41,239 nt of DNA from SVQP01 sp045650025 (GTDB lineage Bacteria > Bacillota > Clostridia > Oscillospirales > CAG-272): contig JAZRQR010000078.1 of NCBI GenBank assembly GCA_045650025.1, positions 1 through 41,239 on the forward strand, written 5' to 3'. The notes under the pieces are model-generated. The model was not told the DNA's origin, made no database searches, and saw nothing but the letters and a program-made list of their open reading frames with translations. Shown here in pieces: positions 24,841-32,572 of the stretch; positions within the stretch are counted from its first letter, which is position 1, and the number at the start of each line of letters is the position of its first letter. Position numbers and translations under genes: made by a program.

Positions 24841-25980
24841 TTAATACAGTGAAATTTTCTTGATGTAAGAACGGCGGCGCTTATGCTGAACGGTATCGAA
24901 ATACTTCCATTGCGCCATGACTTGGGTATTGGTTTCCAGATTGAGATTGGTCTCGGCATACTCAACCTTTCCGCTTTGCAGATACTCGATCATGCGGTGG
25001 AGCATGACGGCGTTGACGCCTGCAGCCTGGTATTCGGGGCGTACCGCGATCAGACCCAGGTCGATCGTACGCGGCTTCTTGGCGGCGCGGAGCACACGGA
25101 TAATGGCACCCGGTGTGAGTCTGCCGCCACTCTTTTGCAGCGCTTCACCAATACCGGGAATGCACAAGGCAAACGCGACCACGTGCTCATGCTCATCGCA
25201 AATGATGATCAGATACTCTTTGTTGAGAATGAGCATAAACTGATCGATCATCTGCTTTTTCATGCTCTCGGTAAACGGCACGGCACCGAACAGGTGCGCA
25301 TAGCACTCGTCCAAACAATCGAAAAATCCATCCTTATAGGTCTGAATATACTTGCGCTTGGACATTTTGGAGGAGTCTACCACGTGCAGCTTGGAAAGCT
25401 CCAGCGCACGCTCTGCCACTCTGCCCAGCATGGGATTGGGATTTTGAGGAGTACGCAGGCGATGCTCCAGCCAGTCGATCTCCTTTTGATAACCGCAAGC
25501 CTCCAGCAGCGCGGGATAATAGTCGTAATTGTACTGCTCTTCAAACGTGGAAAGTTGATCAAATCCCTCGATCAAAAGTCCTTCACGCTCCAGATCGCTA
25601 TACCCAAGCGGTCCGCAAACGCAGTCCATTCCCTTCTCCAAAGCCCAGTTTTCCACAGCGGCAAACAAAGCGCGTGCCACGTCTGCGTCGTTGACGGCAT
25701 CAAAGCGAGTAAAACGCACGCGCTTCTCGCCACGCAGGTCGTTGGATTGACGCTGCAGAATGCCCTGAATGCGGCCAACTACGGTTTTGCCCTGCATGGC
25801 AAGGAAAAACACGGTATCGCAGGTATCGCTGTAGGCGTGCTTCTTTTTAAATTGCGCCATTTCGTCGCCGTAAAGCGGCGGCACGAAATAGGGATTATTC
25901 TCATAAAGCTTTAATGGGAACTGCACGAATGCACGCTTTTGCGCACGCGTGCTTACCCGAACGATTCTGACCTCTTTCAT
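24841..25980 (-). CDS. GNAT-like acyltransferase (lipid operon)
   Basis: A 379-residue protein that seems to hold two GNAT-type halves. The N-terminal half includes RAQKRAFVQFPLKLYENNPYFVPPL and DRLGYSD/CGPLGYSDLEREGLL. The C-terminal half has the acyl-donor-binding region IDLGLIAVRPEYQAAGVNAVML, where the Q/R-x-x-G-x-N/A loop is the usual pyrophosphate-binding site. Neighbours are DegV (8 bp upstream) and ACP (20 bp downstream), suggesting it transfers an acyl group supplied by acyl-ACP or acyl-phosphate. No start problem; ATG at 25980. A lipid, amine or peptide acceptor cannot be told from the sequence. The acyl-ACP link is inference. Confidence 0.72.
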   Translation of the reverse strand: MKEVRIVRVSTRAQKRAFVQFPLKLYENNPYFVPPLYGDEMAQFKKKHAYSDTCDTVFFLAMQGKTVVGRIQGILQRQSNDLRGEKRVRFTRFDAVNDADVARALFAAVENWALEKGMDCVCGPLGYSDLEREGLLIEGFDQLSTFEEQYNYDYYPALLEACGYQKEIDWLEHRLRTPQNPNPMLGRVAERALELSKLHVVDSSKMSKRKYIQTYKDGFFDCLDECYAHLFGAVPFTESMKKQMIDQFMLILNKEYLIIICDEHEHVVAFALCIPGIGEALQKSGGRLTPGAIIRVLRAAKKPRTIDLGLIAVRPEYQAAGVNAVMLHRMIEYLQSGKVEYAETNLNLETNTQVMAQWKYFDTVQHKRRRSYIKKISLY

Positions 25981-25988
25981 AGGCAGAA

Positions 25989-26891
25989 TTATTCCAGAGG
26001 TTCATCTTCTCTGCGCAGAAACAGAAGTCCGTATCCTGCAAGCCAAGGGCCGTTATGACAACCGCTGACAGGAGAGGTGATGACCTTTTCGTGGTTGGTT
26101 TGCAAGTCGTATTTAGGCTCGATCTCTATCAGATCCTCCAAAAGCGAGGTGCCGGTATAGGTGTGCCAGAGCAGATAATCGGCAGGATCACGGTCGCCAA
26201 TCAGCTCCTTAACGATCTCGCAGGTTCTTGCCAACGCCTTTTTGGGGGTGCGCACGCTTTGCAGCGCCACGATCTCACCCTCGCGCGTAAAGTGCACAAC
26301 GGGACAGATGTTGAGCATCTTACCCATCAGCGCCTTGCCGCCCTTCAGTCTACCGTTATAGATCAAGTAATCCAGACGCGCATCCACACCTACGAATTCC
26401 TGGTGATTCATCATCCATTGGATCTCCTTGAGAATGGTGGGGGTGTCAATTCCCTTTTGCATCATCTCGGCTGCCTTAATAGCAAGCATGCCCTCACCAA
26501 AGCAAGCGATCTTGGAGTCAATGACGTAAATATCCATCTTGTCCTTGTACTGCTCGGCAACCAGGCGAATAAGATTCCAGGTACCGCCCAGATATGCACT
26601 CAGTGCAATGACGATGACCTCTTTGCAGCCTTCCTCGTAAGCGCGGTCAAAGCAAGCCTTGATCTCATCCTCGGTGGGCATTGCGGTTCTGGGCAGATTG
26701 TTCTTGGGATCCTCCAAGGTCTCCAACTCGCGGTAGAATTCATCAGGATCAAGATCCAAGCCCTCCAGGTATTCCTTACCCTTGAACAGCACGTGAATAC
26801 GGATAATGTCAATACCGAGCTGCTTGTAGCGGTCGGGGGCGTACTCGATACAGCCCGTAGAGGTACAAATCACTTTTCTTTTGAGTTCCAT
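25989..26891 (-). CDS. DegV-family fatty-acid-binding protein (FakB-like)
   Basis: A 300-residue DegV/FakB protein. The family holds a fatty acid in a deep pocket for phosphorylation by FakA. Visible motifs: CTSTGCIEY start, LSAYLGGTWN, YVIDSKIACFGEGMLAIKA and GRLKGGKALMGKMLNICPV. The usual TSQPSP-type loop reads PRTAMPTEDE here, so the phosphate-contacting Ser of well-studied FakB proteins is replaced. It is 10 bp after plsX and 8 bp before the GNAT-like gene, in the same operon as FakA. This makes it the likely FakA partner. Slightly longer than usual (about 280). Confidence 0.92.
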   Translation of the reverse strand: MELKRKVICTSTGCIEYAPDRYKQLGIDIIRIHVLFKGKEYLEGLDLDPDEFYRELETLEDPKNNLPRTAMPTEDEIKACFDRAYEEGCKEVIVIALSAYLGGTWNLIRLVAEQYKDKMDIYVIDSKIACFGEGMLAIKAAEMMQKGIDTPTILKEIQWMMNHQEFVGVDARLDYLIYNGRLKGGKALMGKMLNICPVVHFTREGEIVALQSVRTPKKALARTCEIVKELIGDRDPADYLLWHTYTGTSLLEDLIEIEPKYDLQTNHEKVITSPVSGCHNGPWLAGYGLLFLRREDEPLE

Positions 26892-26901
26892 AAGCGTCTC
26901 C

Positions 26902-27885
26902 TTATCTTACGTCCTTGCCGTCAAACATAGCCTTGTTTCTTGCTACGTTGAGCATAATGGCAGAGGTATTTTTGATCGAATCAGCATTTGCTGCACCGTG
27001 CGCCTTGATAATAGGCTTGCCAACGCCAAGCAGCTGTGCACCGCCCAGAGAATTGAAATCATAAATGCTCATCAGGTAGCCAACCAGCTTCATGATCTCT
27101 TGGTTTTGCGTCTTTTTGGCGTAAACCACAATATCGGTAATAATGCGCTTTGCAATACCCTCGGAGTTTTTAAGCACCTGATTGCCTGCAAAGCCGTCCG
27201 CAACCAGCACGTCACAATCGCCCGAGAGCGCGTTTGTGCCCTCAATGTTGCCCACAAAGTTCAGGGTCTGGTCGGCTTTGAGCAGCGCGTGCGTTTCTTT
27301 GACCAGCTTGTTGCCCTTGGTCTCTTCTGCGCCATTGGAAAGCAAACCTACGCGCGGATTTTCCACGCCATAGCATTGCTTCATAAGATCTGAACCCATG
27401 TGTGCAAAATCCACCAGCATAGGTGCAGTGCAATCAATGTTGGCACCGGTGTCTACAAGGCAGGTAAAGCCGCCTTTGGCTGCGGGCAGAATGGCTGCAA
27501 GAGCCGGTCTGCGCAAGGGCTTGGCAGGCACAAAGCGAAGTGCGCCCGCAATCAGCGCACCGGTGCTGCCGGCATTGATCAAGCCAAGCAGATCCTCTCG
27601 TGCAGCAAGAGCCTGCAGCGCCTTGACCAGCGATGCATCCGGCTTTTTGAAGATTGCCTCCATGGGATTGTCGTAGTTGGTAATGGCATCGGGCGCGTGT
27701 ACGATCTCAATGCGCTCGGGATCGTGCTCCACGGTTGCCAGATAAGCGCGGATGACCTGCTCGTCACCAAACAGCGCCACACTCAGCTCAGGGTTCTCGG
27801 CAAGTGCCATCAAAGCGCCCTGTACAATGGTTTCGGGGCCTTTGTCACTACCCAAAGTATCAATTGCAATTTTGTAAGTTGCCAT
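26902..27885 (-). CDS. plsX: Phosphate acyltransferase PlsX
   Basis: A 327-residue PlsX enzyme, which interconverts acyl-ACP and acyl-phosphate at the membrane. Motifs include INAGSTGALIAGA, SNGAEETKGN, VGNIEGTNALSGD and LVADGFAGNQVLKNSEG. The normally near-invariant N-terminal DAMGGDNAP reads DTLGSDKGP, and SAGNTGAL reads NAGSTGAL, so this is a divergent member and possibly a paralogue of the house-keeping enzyme. The gene is 12 bp after fakA and 10 bp before degV; together these give FakA-made acyl-phosphate a direct route to ACP. Confidence 0.9.
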   Translation of the reverse strand: MATYKIAIDTLGSDKGPETIVQGALMALAENPELSVALFGDEQVIRAYLATVEHDPERIEIVHAPDAITNYDNPMEAIFKKPDASLVKALQALAAREDLLGLINAGSTGALIAGALRFVPAKPLRRPALAAILPAAKGGFTCLVDTGANIDCTAPMLVDFAHMGSDLMKQCYGVENPRVGLLSNGAEETKGNKLVKETHALLKADQTLNFVGNIEGTNALSGDCDVLVADGFAGNQVLKNSEGIAKRIITDIVVYAKKTQNQEIMKLVGYLMSIYDFNSLGGAQLLGVGKPIIKAHGAANADSIKNTSAIMLNVARNKAMFDGKDVR

Positions 27886-27897
27886 ATGTATTCTCCT

Positions 27898-29547
27898 TTA
27901 TTCGACAGCTACGAGGTAGCGGTAAACCTGCTGGCCACCGACAAACACCTCAACGCTCAGATCCTCATATGCTTGTTCGATCGCCTCGGCCATTGCCACG
28001 CGATCCCGCTCTTCAACACCGTCACCCACAAACAGGGTCAGGATCTCTCTGTCCTCAATATCATCAATCTCGGCAAGCATGGCAAGCATTGCCTCGGTCT
28101 CGTCCTTGCAGGAGCAGACCAGCTTACCGTCCAGAATGCCAATCGCCTCGTCCTTTTTGACCTCCACGTCTCCAATTACGGTGTCGCGTATAGCAAAGGT
28201 GATCTCACCGGAGACAACGGCGCTCCTGGCGTCTGTCATGTATTCTACCTGCTCGTCAGCATCCTCCAGGGCGGCATTAAACACGGCAAGAGCGGTATAT
28301 CCCTGCGGGAAGGATTTGGTAGGTACGACGCGCACGTCAGCATGGTCACTGATTTTTGCTGCCTGCTGTGCGGTCAGCAAAATATTGCCGTTATTTGGCA
28401 GCAGCAGCACGTGATCGCAATCCAGCTGTGCAATCGCGTCCACAAAATCCTCTGCGCTGGGGTTGGCGGTCTGTCCGCCGTCGATGATGATATCCGCTCC
28501 AAGATCGGTAAAGAGCGCGTGCATGCCCTCGCCGCTTGCGACTGCAATCACGCCGTAGGGCTTGTGTACCGTTTTCATTTTCTGCTCGGCAGCCGTGCGT
28601 TCGGAATGCTGCAGACTCATATTCTCAATCTTGACCTCCAAAAATTCGCCGTAGGTCTGGCAAAGCGCCAGCACGTCACTGGGGGTCATAGTATGGGCGT
28701 GCACCTTGAGCACGTCGCCGTCGCGCAACGCTACAATGGAATTGCAATCCTTTGCTTCAAGAGTTGCGCGGAATGCATCTACGTCAAAAGCTTCCGGCTC
28801 ACCCTTGGCGCGCTGCAATCTGACAAGCGCCTCGGTGCAGTAGCCCCATTCCAAGGTGCTGTCAGTGGTAAAGAGATCGTAATCCACCGCAGGCTTAGCT
28901 GCAGGCACGTTTTCGTAACTGCCAAGATCAGTAGTCTTACCGGTCAGCGCGTCATACATGCCAACCAGCATGGCAAGATACCCTGCTCCGCCGCTGTCCA
29001 CTACGTCTGCCTGTGCCAGTACGGGCAGCATTTCCTTGGTCTTGGCAAGCGCAAGCTTAGCGCTTGCGATCACCATCTCCAAGAGCTGCTCCGGAGTGGT
29101 CTGTTCATTTGTATTCTGCGCTGCATGCGCCGAGCTTTCGCGGAATACGGTCAGAATAGTGCCCTCCACGGGATTGGCGACCGCTGCATAAGCACGCTGC
29201 ACACCCGCTTCCAAAGCCTTTGCCAGCTCACATGCGCTAACGCTATCCTTGTCTGCTACGGCAGACGCCACGCCCGCCATATACTGCGAAAGTATGACGC
29301 CTGAATTACCGCGCGCACCCAGCACGCAGCCCTTGGCAAACTTGGTCATGTGTCCACCAACCGAATCCTCGGTGTCCAGACGTGCAAGTCCACCCTCCAG
29401 GGTCTTGGTCATATTAGTACCGGTATCGCCATCCGGCACGGGAAATACGTTGAGATCGTTGATCTCCTCGATGCGGGCGCGAAGTCCCTGCACACTGCCC
29501 ATAAGCAGCGTACGCATGCACGCGCCGTCTATACGAATCGTTTCCAT
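27898..29547 (-). CDS. fakA: Fatty acid kinase subunit FakA (DAK2 domain)
   Basis: A 549-residue protein, the usual FakA length. The N-terminal DhaL/DAK2 ATP-binding domain has the metal and nucleotide motif NVFPVPDGDTGTNM (residues 33-46, Asp39 and Asp41 as ligands) and GARGNSGVILSQY. The middle and C-terminal DegV-interaction domains follow. FakA phosphorylates fatty acids bound to FakB. Direct neighbours are TetR (17 bp upstream), PlsX and DegV, so kinase, binding partner and acyl-phosphate user are in one operon. ATG at 29547 with a GGAAAGGA site. Confidence 0.93.
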   Translation of the reverse strand: METIRIDGACMRTLLMGSVQGLRARIEEINDLNVFPVPDGDTGTNMTKTLEGGLARLDTEDSVGGHMTKFAKGCVLGARGNSGVILSQYMAGVASAVADKDSVSACELAKALEAGVQRAYAAVANPVEGTILTVFRESSAHAAQNTNEQTTPEQLLEMVIASAKLALAKTKEMLPVLAQADVVDSGGAGYLAMLVGMYDALTGKTTDLGSYENVPAAKPAVDYDLFTTDSTLEWGYCTEALVRLQRAKGEPEAFDVDAFRATLEAKDCNSIVALRDGDVLKVHAHTMTPSDVLALCQTYGEFLEVKIENMSLQHSERTAAEQKMKTVHKPYGVIAVASGEGMHALFTDLGADIIIDGGQTANPSAEDFVDAIAQLDCDHVLLLPNNGNILLTAQQAAKISDHADVRVVPTKSFPQGYTALAVFNAALEDADEQVEYMTDARSAVVSGEITFAIRDTVIGDVEVKKDEAIGILDGKLVCSCKDETEAMLAMLAEIDDIEDREILTLFVGDGVEERDRVAMAEAIEQAYEDLSVEVFVGGQQVYRYLVAVE

Positions 29548-29564
29548 AATTCGTTCCTTTCCGT

Positions 29565-30098
29565 TTAGTTGGTCGCGGGCATCAGATTGCGCGTCAGGCG
29601 CTCAATGTATGCCGCGATTGCGCTAAGATCAGGACGCTTGCCCTCTTCTCCCAGCAGCCATTGTCCAAGCACGTGCGCTGTACCGCTGATCATAAACGTT
29701 GCTGCCATGCTGCGGTCGGCACTCTCGCCGCTCTCGCATGCCATCATCAGTCTCTGCTCCAGCTTTGCCACAAAAGCCTCTCTGCGATCACGGTACACCG
29801 TGCGCAGCTCCTCGGCATAGCTTTCGGTCGCACTTAAAAGCCCTTGCACGTAAGCACGGGGCGAATCAAACAAATTCTTTTTCTCGGAAAACGCATTCAT
29901 CAGCTTTTCCATGCAGCTCTCCTCCACCTCGTTGGCAAGAGCGAGCGAATCCACGTAATACTTATAAAACGTGGTCTTGTTGATCATGGCAAGCTCACAG
30001 ATATCCTTGACCTTAATCTTTTCGGGCGTGTACTTGTGTCGCAACGCCAAAAACGCTTGCTTGATCTGATTCTTTGTTTTGATAATTCGTAGATCCAT
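29565..30098 (-). CDS. TetR-family transcriptional regulator of the lipid operon
   Basis: A 177-residue protein. The N-terminal helix-turn-helix covers about residues 25-50 (IKVKDICELAMINKTTFYKYY, typical TetR recognition helix), and the ligand domain about 60-177 is helical, like DhaS/FapR-unrelated clostridial TetR members. First gene of the fakA operon; a palindrome CAACTTTAGTTG (30134-30145) at the promoter's transcription start is a candidate operator. A fatty acid, acyl-CoA or acyl-phosphate ligand is plausible from context but not visible in the sequence. Confidence 0.88.
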   Translation of the reverse strand: MDLRIIKTKNQIKQAFLALRHKYTPEKIKVKDICELAMINKTTFYKYYVDSLALANEVEESCMEKLMNAFSEKKNLFDSPRAYVQGLLSATESYAEELRTVYRDRREAFVAKLEQRLMMACESGESADRSMAATFMISGTAHVLGQWLLGEEGKRPDLSAIAAYIERLTRNLMPATN

Positions 30099-30133
30099 AT
30101 AGTCTCCTTTCCATGGATTGCTCCAAAGATAAT

Positions 30134-30145
30134 CAACTTTAGTTG
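30134..30145. promoter_or_regulatory. Candidate TetR operator (CAACTTTAGTTG)
   Basis: Inverted repeat CAACT-TT-AGTTG about 9 bp downstream of the -10 box, at the expected transcription start of the TetR-fakA operon. Position fits steric repression and autoregulation; binding is inferred. Confidence 0.5.
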
Positions 30146-30153
30146 CTTATCCA

Positions 30154-30182
30154 ATTATAGTCGACAATTGTTTTTTTGTCAA
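30154..30182 (-). promoter_or_regulatory. Consensus sigma-A promoter for the TetR-fakA-plsX operon
   Basis: Minus strand: perfect -35 TTGACA (30182-30177), 17-bp spacer, perfect -10 TATAAT (30159-30154), about 55 bp before the TetR start codon. Confidence 0.9.
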
Positions 30183-30212
30183 GAGAAAGGGTTAAAAATT
30201 TCACGATATTTC

Positions 30213-30240
30213 TTGACGAGTGGCAAAAATATGGTATAAT
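30213..30240 (+). promoter_or_regulatory. Promoter for glnA
   Basis: -35 TTGACG (30213-30218), 16-bp spacer, perfect -10 TATAAT (30235-30240); ATG at 30284 with an AAAGGAG site. It is divergent from the fakA promoter with only about 30 bp between the -35 boxes. No riboswitch or GlnR-type inverted repeat recognised. Confidence 0.78.
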
Positions 30241-30283
30241 AAGTGTATATACTTTAACGAATAAACCAAAGGAGAAAAGTATT

Positions 30284-31708
30284 ATGGCAAAAAGCGTACA
30301 GGATATCATGAGCATGATCCGTGAAAACGGCATCAAAATGGTGGACTTTAAAATGGTGGACATCAACGGCCAGTACCGTCACGTCACCATTCCCGCACAG
30401 AACTTCACCGAGGACACCATGCAAAGCGGCATTGGCTTTGACGCCTCCAACTACGGCTACGCCGTTGTGGAAAAGAGTGACATGGTATTCATTCCCGACC
30501 CTGACACCGCACAGATCGACCCCTTCTGTGAAATTCCCACTCTGACCATGACCGGCGACGCCATGATCATTGCATCCCCCGAAAATAAGCCTTTGGCACA
30601 ATACCCCAGAAACATCATCAAGGCAGCTGTGGCACACATGAAGGAGCTTGGCGTGGCAGATACCATGAAGATCCTGCCTGAGTTTGAATTCTACCTGTTT
30701 GACAACGTGGGTTGGGAGGTTTCACCCAACTACGTAGGTGCACACGTGGATGCGGAGCAATCCTATTGGAACAGCGACAGTCAGGGCAAGGGTATCATTG
30801 TTCCCAAGCAAAAGGCTTACCACATTGCAAAGCCCTTTGACCGTTCTTTCGAAGCCAGAAGCGAAATGTGCATGCACATGCTGGACGCAGGCATTGAGAT
30901 CAACTATCACCATCCCGAAGTAGCAGCTTCCGGTCAGTTTGAGATCGAGCCGCAGCTGGGCGAAGTGGTTCACATGGCAGATGCGACCATGATGATCAAG
31001 TACATCATCCACAACACCGCGCTCAAGTACGGCAAGTCCGCCACCTTTATGCCTAAGCCCATTGCAGGTGAGGCAGGCAGCGGCATGCACGTGCATATGC
31101 TTCTCTTTAAGGATGGAGTCCCCGTATTCTCGGATGACAACGGCTACGCACATCTGAGCGAAACCGCGCACTACTTCATGGGCGGTCTGCTTAAGCACAT
31201 CGCTTCCCTTTGCGCACTGACCAACCCCAGCACCAACTCCTTCAAGCGTCTGGTGCCCGGCTTTGAGGCGCCCGTTACGGTTGGCTACGCAACCTCCAAC
31301 AGAAGTGCGGTCATTCGTCTTCCCGCATATGCAAAGTCTCCCGACAAGCGCCGCTTTGAGCTGCGTAACCCCGATGCGACCTGCAACCCCTATTTCTGCT
31401 ATGCTGCTATCCTGATGGCCGGTCTTGACGGCATTAAGAACAAGATCGACCCGCACGAAAACGGCTGGGGGCCTTACGACGTAAACCTCTATCATCTTTC
31501 CGATGAGGAAAAGGCAAAGCTGCGTCACCTGCCCACATCGCTGCCCGAGGCACTGGATGCATTGGAAGCAGACCACGACTACTTGACTGCCGGCGGCGTA
31601 TTCCCCGTTGAGCTTCTTAATAATTTTATTAAGACCAAGCGCGAGGAATGCAGAGCCATGGCGGCAATTCCCCACCCTGCTGAATTTGAAAGGTACTACA
31701 ACCTGTAA
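30284..31708 (+). CDS. glnA: Type I glutamine synthetase
   Basis: A 474-residue GS-I enzyme (glutamate + NH3 + ATP to glutamine). Metal and substrate residues are seen in EFEFYLF (Glu133, Glu135), Glu212, Glu220, GSGMHVH (His269), and RRFELRNPD (Arg356-357, Glu359). Length is of the GS-I beta type, and the region aligned with the Gram-negative adenylylation loop KNLYDLP reads VNLYHLS, keeping the Tyr (403). Start set at the ATG with an AAAGGAG site; an in-frame extension to 30176 would cross the promoter. Its TAA overlaps the ATG of the next gene by one base, so glnA is cotranscribed with the phosphoesterase and MBL genes. Confidence 0.95.
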   Translation: MAKSVQDIMSMIRENGIKMVDFKMVDINGQYRHVTIPAQNFTEDTMQSGIGFDASNYGYAVVEKSDMVFIPDPDTAQIDPFCEIPTLTMTGDAMIIASPENKPLAQYPRNIIKAAVAHMKELGVADTMKILPEFEFYLFDNVGWEVSPNYVGAHVDAEQSYWNSDSQGKGIIVPKQKAYHIAKPFDRSFEARSEMCMHMLDAGIEINYHHPEVAASGQFEIEPQLGEVVHMADATMMIKYIIHNTALKYGKSATFMPKPIAGEAGSGMHVHMLLFKDGVPVFSDDNGYAHLSETAHYFMGGLLKHIASLCALTNPSTNSFKRLVPGFEAPVTVGYATSNRSAVIRLPAYAKSPDKRRFELRNPDATCNPYFCYAAILMAGLDGIKNKIDPHENGWGPYDVNLYHLSDEEKAKLRHLPTSLPEALDALEADHDYLTAGGVFPVELLNNFIKTKREECRAMAAIPHPAEFERYYNL

Positions 31709-32559
31709 TGAAAGAGAAAACGAAAATATTTCTCGCATCGCTGTGTATTGTGATCGCCCTGGCTGCCATATTCGGCGGCTGGGTGATCTGGGCAAACACC
31801 GCGATCAAGCAAACCGAGTATACTGTAACAAGCAACAATCTTCCTGCGGGATTTGACGGCTACGTCATCGCGCAGATAGCAGATCTGCATTGCGCTGAGT
31901 ACGATCCCGGCAACACAAAGCTGCTTGCCATGCTGCAAGAATCCAAGCCAGACATCATCGTATTTACAGGCGACACCTTTGACGAGCGCCACTCGGACAA
32001 AACGCCCACGCTGGAATTTATTCGTGCTTGCGTACAGATCGCCCCCTGCTACATGGTCACCGGTAACCACGAATGTGCCATGATCCGCACGGATTACTAC
32101 GATCTGGAAGCGCAGGTCCGCGAGATCGGCGTGACAGTTCTGCACGACAAGGCAGTCACGCTGGAAAAGAACGGCAGCAGTATTACCATGCTTGGCATGG
32201 ATGATGAGAATTTCGTAGGCACGCTCTACTCCGCAGAGCAGCTGCGCGAGCTTGCGGGCACGGACGGATTTATCCTCCAGCTGGCACACCGCCCCGAATA
32301 TTTTGAACGGTATGCCGAGGCGCAGATCGATCTGACGCTTTCGGGTCACGCGCACGGCGGCCAGTTCCGCCTTCCCTTGATCGGAGGCCTTTACGCCCCC
32401 GGGCAAGGCGTGCTTCCCGAGTATGACAGCGGCTTATACACCCATCAAAACGCCAACATGATCGTCAGCCGCGGCATTGGTCAAAGCTCCTTCCCTTTAC
32501 GCTTCAACAATCGCCCCGAGCTGGTGATCGTCACGCTGCACACACAACCCCAATCTTAA
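31708..32559 (+). CDS. Membrane-anchored metallophosphoesterase (YaeI/YkuE type)
   Basis: A 283-residue protein with an N-terminal membrane anchor (residues 7-29) and an outward calcineurin-like phosphoesterase domain. All metal motifs are present: ADLHC, FTGDTFDE, TGNHE, LAHRPE and SGHAHGGQ. Relatives hydrolyse phospholipid-linked or nucleotide phosphoesters, for instance in lipid or cell-wall metabolism. It starts in the stop codon of glnA and ends 13 bp before the MBL-fold gene; coupling to glnA is unusual and has no known reason. Confidence 0.9.
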   Translation: MKEKTKIFLASLCIVIALAAIFGGWVIWANTAIKQTEYTVTSNNLPAGFDGYVIAQIADLHCAEYDPGNTKLLAMLQESKPDIIVFTGDTFDERHSDKTPTLEFIRACVQIAPCYMVTGNHECAMIRTDYYDLEAQVREIGVTVLHDKAVTLEKNGSSITMLGMDDENFVGTLYSAEQLRELAGTDGFILQLAHRPEYFERYAEAQIDLTLSGHAHGGQFRLPLIGGLYAPGQGVLPEYDSGLYTHQNANMIVSRGIGQSSFPLRFNNRPELVIVTLHTQPQS

Positions 32560-32572
32560 CACGGAGGACAAT

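Noticed and set aside
27400..29304. Plus-strand frame of 634 codons over plsX and fakA
   Set aside because: Antisense to two well-conserved enzymes, with no start signals.
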